From: Gammaproteobacteria bacterium
Lineage (GTDB): Bacteria > Pseudomonadota > Gammaproteobacteria > Chromatiales > Chromatiaceae
NCBI GenBank assembly: GCA_019136395.1
Contig: JAGVUH010000470.1
Coordinates: 1-6,010, forward strand
Direction: 5' to 3'
Length of the DNA stretch: 6,010 nucleotides
Shown: positions 5,137-6,010 of the stretch, piece after piece
Layout of the letters: every line of letters starts with the position of its first letter
Position numbering within the stretch: position 1 is the first letter of the stretch
Notes under the pieces: generated by a model
The model's database searches: none
What the model saw: the letters and a program-made list of their open reading frames with translations, nothing else
Told to the model about the DNA's origin: nothing
Position numbers and translations under genes: made by a program

Positions 5137-5483
5137 CATCCTGCGCGGACAGCCATCCGGCGATGAAGCGGTACCAGCCGGTGGGGCCCGTGGCCTTGGC
5201 CGCTTCATGCTGCCGCGGGCGCGCCGCCCCGGGTAAGGCTCGCCAGGCGGCGACGGCGGCCGTGAAGCACGCGCGGTGGGCAAGCCGGGCCCGCTCTCGG
5301 GCGGTCATTGCCGCGCTCTACATCGCGGCAGATCGGGTACTGGCGGTTGCTGACGATGCGGCCCTTGCTGTCGCCATGGCCCGCCTGCTTCATGACGATC
5401 GTCACGGGCTTGCCGGCGGCGTTCTGCACGGTGTCCTTGCTTCGGATGTCTTCGGCGAGGCGTTTGCTCCTGCCGGTTGCTTC
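5099..5483 (-). pseudogene. decayed or frameshifted small ORF of unknown function
   Basis: Two minus-strand frames read like consecutive halves of one protein. The upstream frame opens after TAG 5486-5484 and gives EATGRSKRLAEDIRSKD, AGKPVTIVMKQAGHGDSKGR and IVSNRQYPICRDV, after which (about 5310) its quality drops. The downstream frame starts at an ATG at 5308 and gives 69 residues, with AHRACFTAAVAAWRALPGAA at 10-29 and TGPTGWYRFIAGWLSA at 40-55. The latter pattern (a helix with A-A-V-x-A-W-R-A-L-P, then T-G-W/Y-x-x-F-x-x-x-W-L) recalls C-terminal ends of some short phage- or island-associated proteins, but I cannot name the family. No binding site precedes 5308, and the joined frames suggest a one- or two-base indel near 5305-5330. 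Alternatively only the 5308-5099 ORF is a real small gene. Confidence 0.4.
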
Positions 5484-5987
5484 CTAACCGAGGAAGGTGA
5501 GGGGGTAGACCCGCACCGCCGCGGCGATTGACAGCCGCGCCCGGGCATTGACGGTGCGGTATGGGCCGCAGGGCGCGCGGGTGCTGGCCTTGAAGATAAG
5601 TCAATGGTCGGTCAGGGTCCACCTGGTGCCGACGGTTACGGGTGACTGGTGGGACTGGCCGCGGCTTAGGGGCTGGGGTCAAGGGAGAAAGGGCCTAAAG
5701 TTAACGCGGCTCAACTGGTATTGCGCAATCCGCAGGTGGGCAGGTGGACGGCGATCGCGGTAGGTGGGGGCCAGGTCGGTCTTGACCAGGATCCTGCCCG
5801 TACGGGACAAGCAGCCGCGGAAGATGGGTGAGGCGCCTGGGCAGGCAAAAGACATTTCTGACTATTTTAATCGGATAATCTTGAAGCCCCTGGGCACAAC
5901 GGTGTCCGGTTAAAGTCATAGGTAGGCCCTCAACATTGGCGCCAACTCGCGTTCATAGAGCCCTGGAGAGGCTGGTTTGAGGAAACA
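5484..5987. other. gene-free stretch at the right end
   Basis: No ORF in these 504 bases reads convincingly as protein. A minus-strand frame 5855-5679 encodes 58 residues starting MSFACPGASPIFRGCLSRTG but lacks a ribosome binding site and recognisable motifs. Another minus-strand frame at 5600-5484 ends VRVYPLTFLG before TAG and may be a fossil of sequence related to the broken ORF downstream. AT-richer sequence at 5846-5882 differs from the surrounding GC-rich DNA and could be a promoter area, but no clean -35/-10 pair is visible. The tandem palindromes at 5787-5806 lie here. Confidence 0.4.
5781..5811. repeat. two abutting 10-bp perfect palindromes
   Basis: CAGGATCCTG (5787-5796) and CCCGTACGGG (5797-5806) are each perfect palindromes and lie directly side by side. 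The pair is flanked by CTTG (5781-5784) and CAAG (5808-5811), which are inverted copies of each other. Two dimeric binding sites or a recombination site are possible, but no neighbouring gene supports either. Confidence 0.4.
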
Positions 5988-6010
5988 ATGCTTGAAGAAC
6001 CGGAGGACCT
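5988..6010 (+). CDS. possible start of a gene cut by the window edge
   Basis: An ATG at 5988 preceded by GAGGA (5979-5983, 4 bases away, rather close) begins MLEEPEDL and runs off the window. The frame is too short to identify, and the spacing of the binding site is tight. The AT-richer region upstream (5846-5990) could hold its promoter. Confidence 0.25.

Noticed and set aside
5893..5930. GTGTCCGGTTAAAGTCATAG looking like an insertion-sequence end
   Set aside because: No matching inverted end, target duplication or transposase frame is visible in the window.

Overview
The window is high-GC, compact DNA of bacterial type. A conserved QmcA/NfeD membrane pair beside small proteobacterial-style hypothetical genes suggests a proteobacterium, probably a gammaproteobacterium. 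No lineage marker such as rRNA is present, so this is inference. No tRNA, rRNA, CRISPR array or complete insertion sequence was seen.

Left part (1-1130): a worn accessory region. A short fragment resembling the N-terminus of a type I restriction subunit (HsdR) lies upstream of a toxin-antitoxin pair. The antitoxin (374-607) is intact. The overlapping VapC-like PIN toxin (604-989) is broken by an apparent one-base loss in a G run near 646-649, just after the first catalytic Asp. Facing it on the minus strand is a stub resembling the N-terminal winged-helix end of a WYL-type regulator (start 1123), cut off where the toxin gene ends. Both look like remnants of a defence or mobile island.

Middle part (1249-3105): two small minus-strand hypothetical genes (1249-1539, histidine-rich; 1655-1939) follow. 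Next is a roughly 470-base gene-free stretch with three consecutive GC-rich hairpins, then a complete metallophosphoesterase (2410-3105, GTG start) on the plus strand.

Right part (3204-5483): a minus-strand gene block. In transcription order it has a decayed ORF (5483-5099), a 150-aa protein of unknown function (5054-4602), the SPFH/stomatin protein QmcA (4567-3638) and its NfeD/YbbJ-type partner (3641-3204). The last two share an ATGA stop/start overlap and almost certainly act together at the inner membrane. The last 500 bases hold no convincing gene, only two back-to-back palindromes and a possible start codon at 5988.

I do not see a complete new system. The points most worth a second look are the frameshifted VapC, the truncated regulator beside it, the hairpin cluster before the phosphoesterase, and the three small unassigned proteins.
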